A stretch of 5,324 bases of DNA from contig CAZESH010000298.1 in the NCBI GenBank assembly GCA_964514665.1, positions 1 through 5,324 of the forward strand, written 5' to 3'. The notes under the pieces were generated by a model. It saw nothing but the letters and a program-made list of their open reading frames with translations. It had not been told where the DNA came from and searched no databases. Origin of the DNA: CAZESH01 sp964514665 (GTDB lineage: Bacteria > Bacillota > Bacilli > Paenibacillales > KCTC-25726). A program made the translations under genes and the position numbers. Positions 4,732 to 5,324 of this stretch are shown here, one piece after another; position 1 is the stretch's first letter; every line of letters starts with the position of its first letter.

Positions 4732-5324
4732 ATGAAGGAACGCGATATTTTGATTGGTTTGCATCACTGTCCCGGCATCGGATGGAAATCCATCGAGAAA
4801 TTGGTGCAGGCGGGAACGCTGCAGCAATTAAATCCATTGCCGGACGGTGAACGACTGAAACGGCTGCAGTTAAGTGAAAAACTCGCTCTCCCGCTTCGTT
4901 CCGCATTAAAAGGTGACAATCTTGAGCAAATAAAGGAAAACTGTCGAAAAAACGAAGTGAGCATGCTGACGATTTTGGACGAATCTTATCCTGAAATGCT
5001 TAAACAAATTGCACAGCCGCCATGGGTACTTTATGGAAAGGGCAATCTCAGCTTGCTGCAAAATCCTTCGATTTCCATCGTCGGTACACGTGCGCCGACG
5101 GTGTACGGAAAACGCACGGCATTTGAGCTTGCAGAGCAGCTGTCGGAATCCGGTTTTACCGTGGTCAGCGGCATGGCGAGAGGGATTGACAGCGAAGCGC
5201 ACCGTGGCGCTTTGACAGCAGTTGGAAGCACGATTGCCGTTATGGGATCGGGAATTGATGTGATCTACCCCGCCGAGCACTCCGCACTGTATTTCAAATT
5301 AGCCGAAAACGGGCTGCTGCTGAG
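4732..5324 (+). CDS. dprA: DNA-processing protein DprA (Smf), 3' end beyond window
   Basis: 197 codons plus two bases, cut by the window edge with no stop reached. DprA binds single-stranded DNA entering by natural transformation and loads RecA onto it; it also occurs in species not known to be competent. An N-terminal helix-hairpin-helix/SAM-like region shows LHHCPGIGWKSIEKL (10-24). The Rossmann-like DNA-binding fold begins near residue 75 with ESYPEML (84-90) and PPWVLYGKGN (96-105), then SIVGTR (115-120), SGMARGID (146-153, the conserved SGxARGID loop), EAHRGAL (155-161) and MGSGIDVIYPAEH (171-183). The rest of the Rossmann fold and any C-terminal winged-helix domain lie outside. The ATG start is backed by AAGGAG (4717-4722) with a 9-base spacer. 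An in-frame GTG at 4696, preceded by GGGAGGT (4684-4690), could add 12 residues, but ATG places the first conserved helix where the family has it. The position after sucCD is the conserved Bacillales order; topA is expected next. Confidence 0.95.
   Translation, partial: MKERDILIGLHHCPGIGWKSIEKLVQAGTLQQLNPLPDGERLKRLQLSEKLALPLRSALKGDNLEQIKENCRKNEVSMLTILDESYPEMLKQIAQPPWVLYGKGNLSLLQNPSISIVGTRAPTVYGKRTAFELAEQLSESGFTVVSGMARGIDSEAHRGALTAVGSTIAVMGSGIDVIYPAEHSALYFKLAENGLLL

Overview
The window looks like ordinary chromosome from a low-to-mid-GC Firmicute (Bacillota), most likely in or near the Paenibacillaceae. Three things suggest this. All genes have strong AGGAGG/GAGGTG-type ribosome-binding sites. 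The order sucC-sucD-dprA matches the conserved Bacillales order (Bacillus subtilis has sucC-sucD-dprA-topA). The SucD protein carries a short extra loop that I recall, from memory only, in Paenibacillus relatives. The family assignment is inference; no rRNA or marker gene is present.

Layout: (1) bases 11-1588, minus strand, a complete YifB/ComM-type AAA+ ATPase with a good sigma-A promoter at 1716-1688. (2) bases 1792-2052, plus strand, a small uncharacterised four-cysteine zinc-ribbon protein, divergent from yifB and closed by a rho-independent terminator at 2075-2113. (3) about 340 bases of AT-rich non-coding DNA (2114-2456) holding one or more candidate promoters and several short perfect inverted repeats, ahead of (4) sucC (2457-3617) and sucD (3646-4578), the two subunits of ADP-forming succinyl-CoA synthetase, 28 bases apart and closed by a very strong terminator (4611-4646). 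(5) a leader of about 85 bases, then the first 197 codons of dprA (4732 to the window end, truncated by the edge).

Functionally, sucCD is one TCA-cycle operon making a single alpha/beta enzyme. It is flanked by two genes tied to natural transformation in other bacteria: yifB (homologue of the ComM branch-migration helicase) and dprA (RecA loader on incoming single-stranded DNA). The terminators and promoters suggest four separate transcription units: yifB, the zinc-ribbon gene, sucCD, and dprA with what follows.

I found no mobile element, CRISPR array, RNA gene, phage remnant or novel multi-gene system. The less explained parts are the zinc-ribbon gene, the palindrome-rich sucC leader, and the repeated AACCTC/GGAGGT elements between sucD and dprA.
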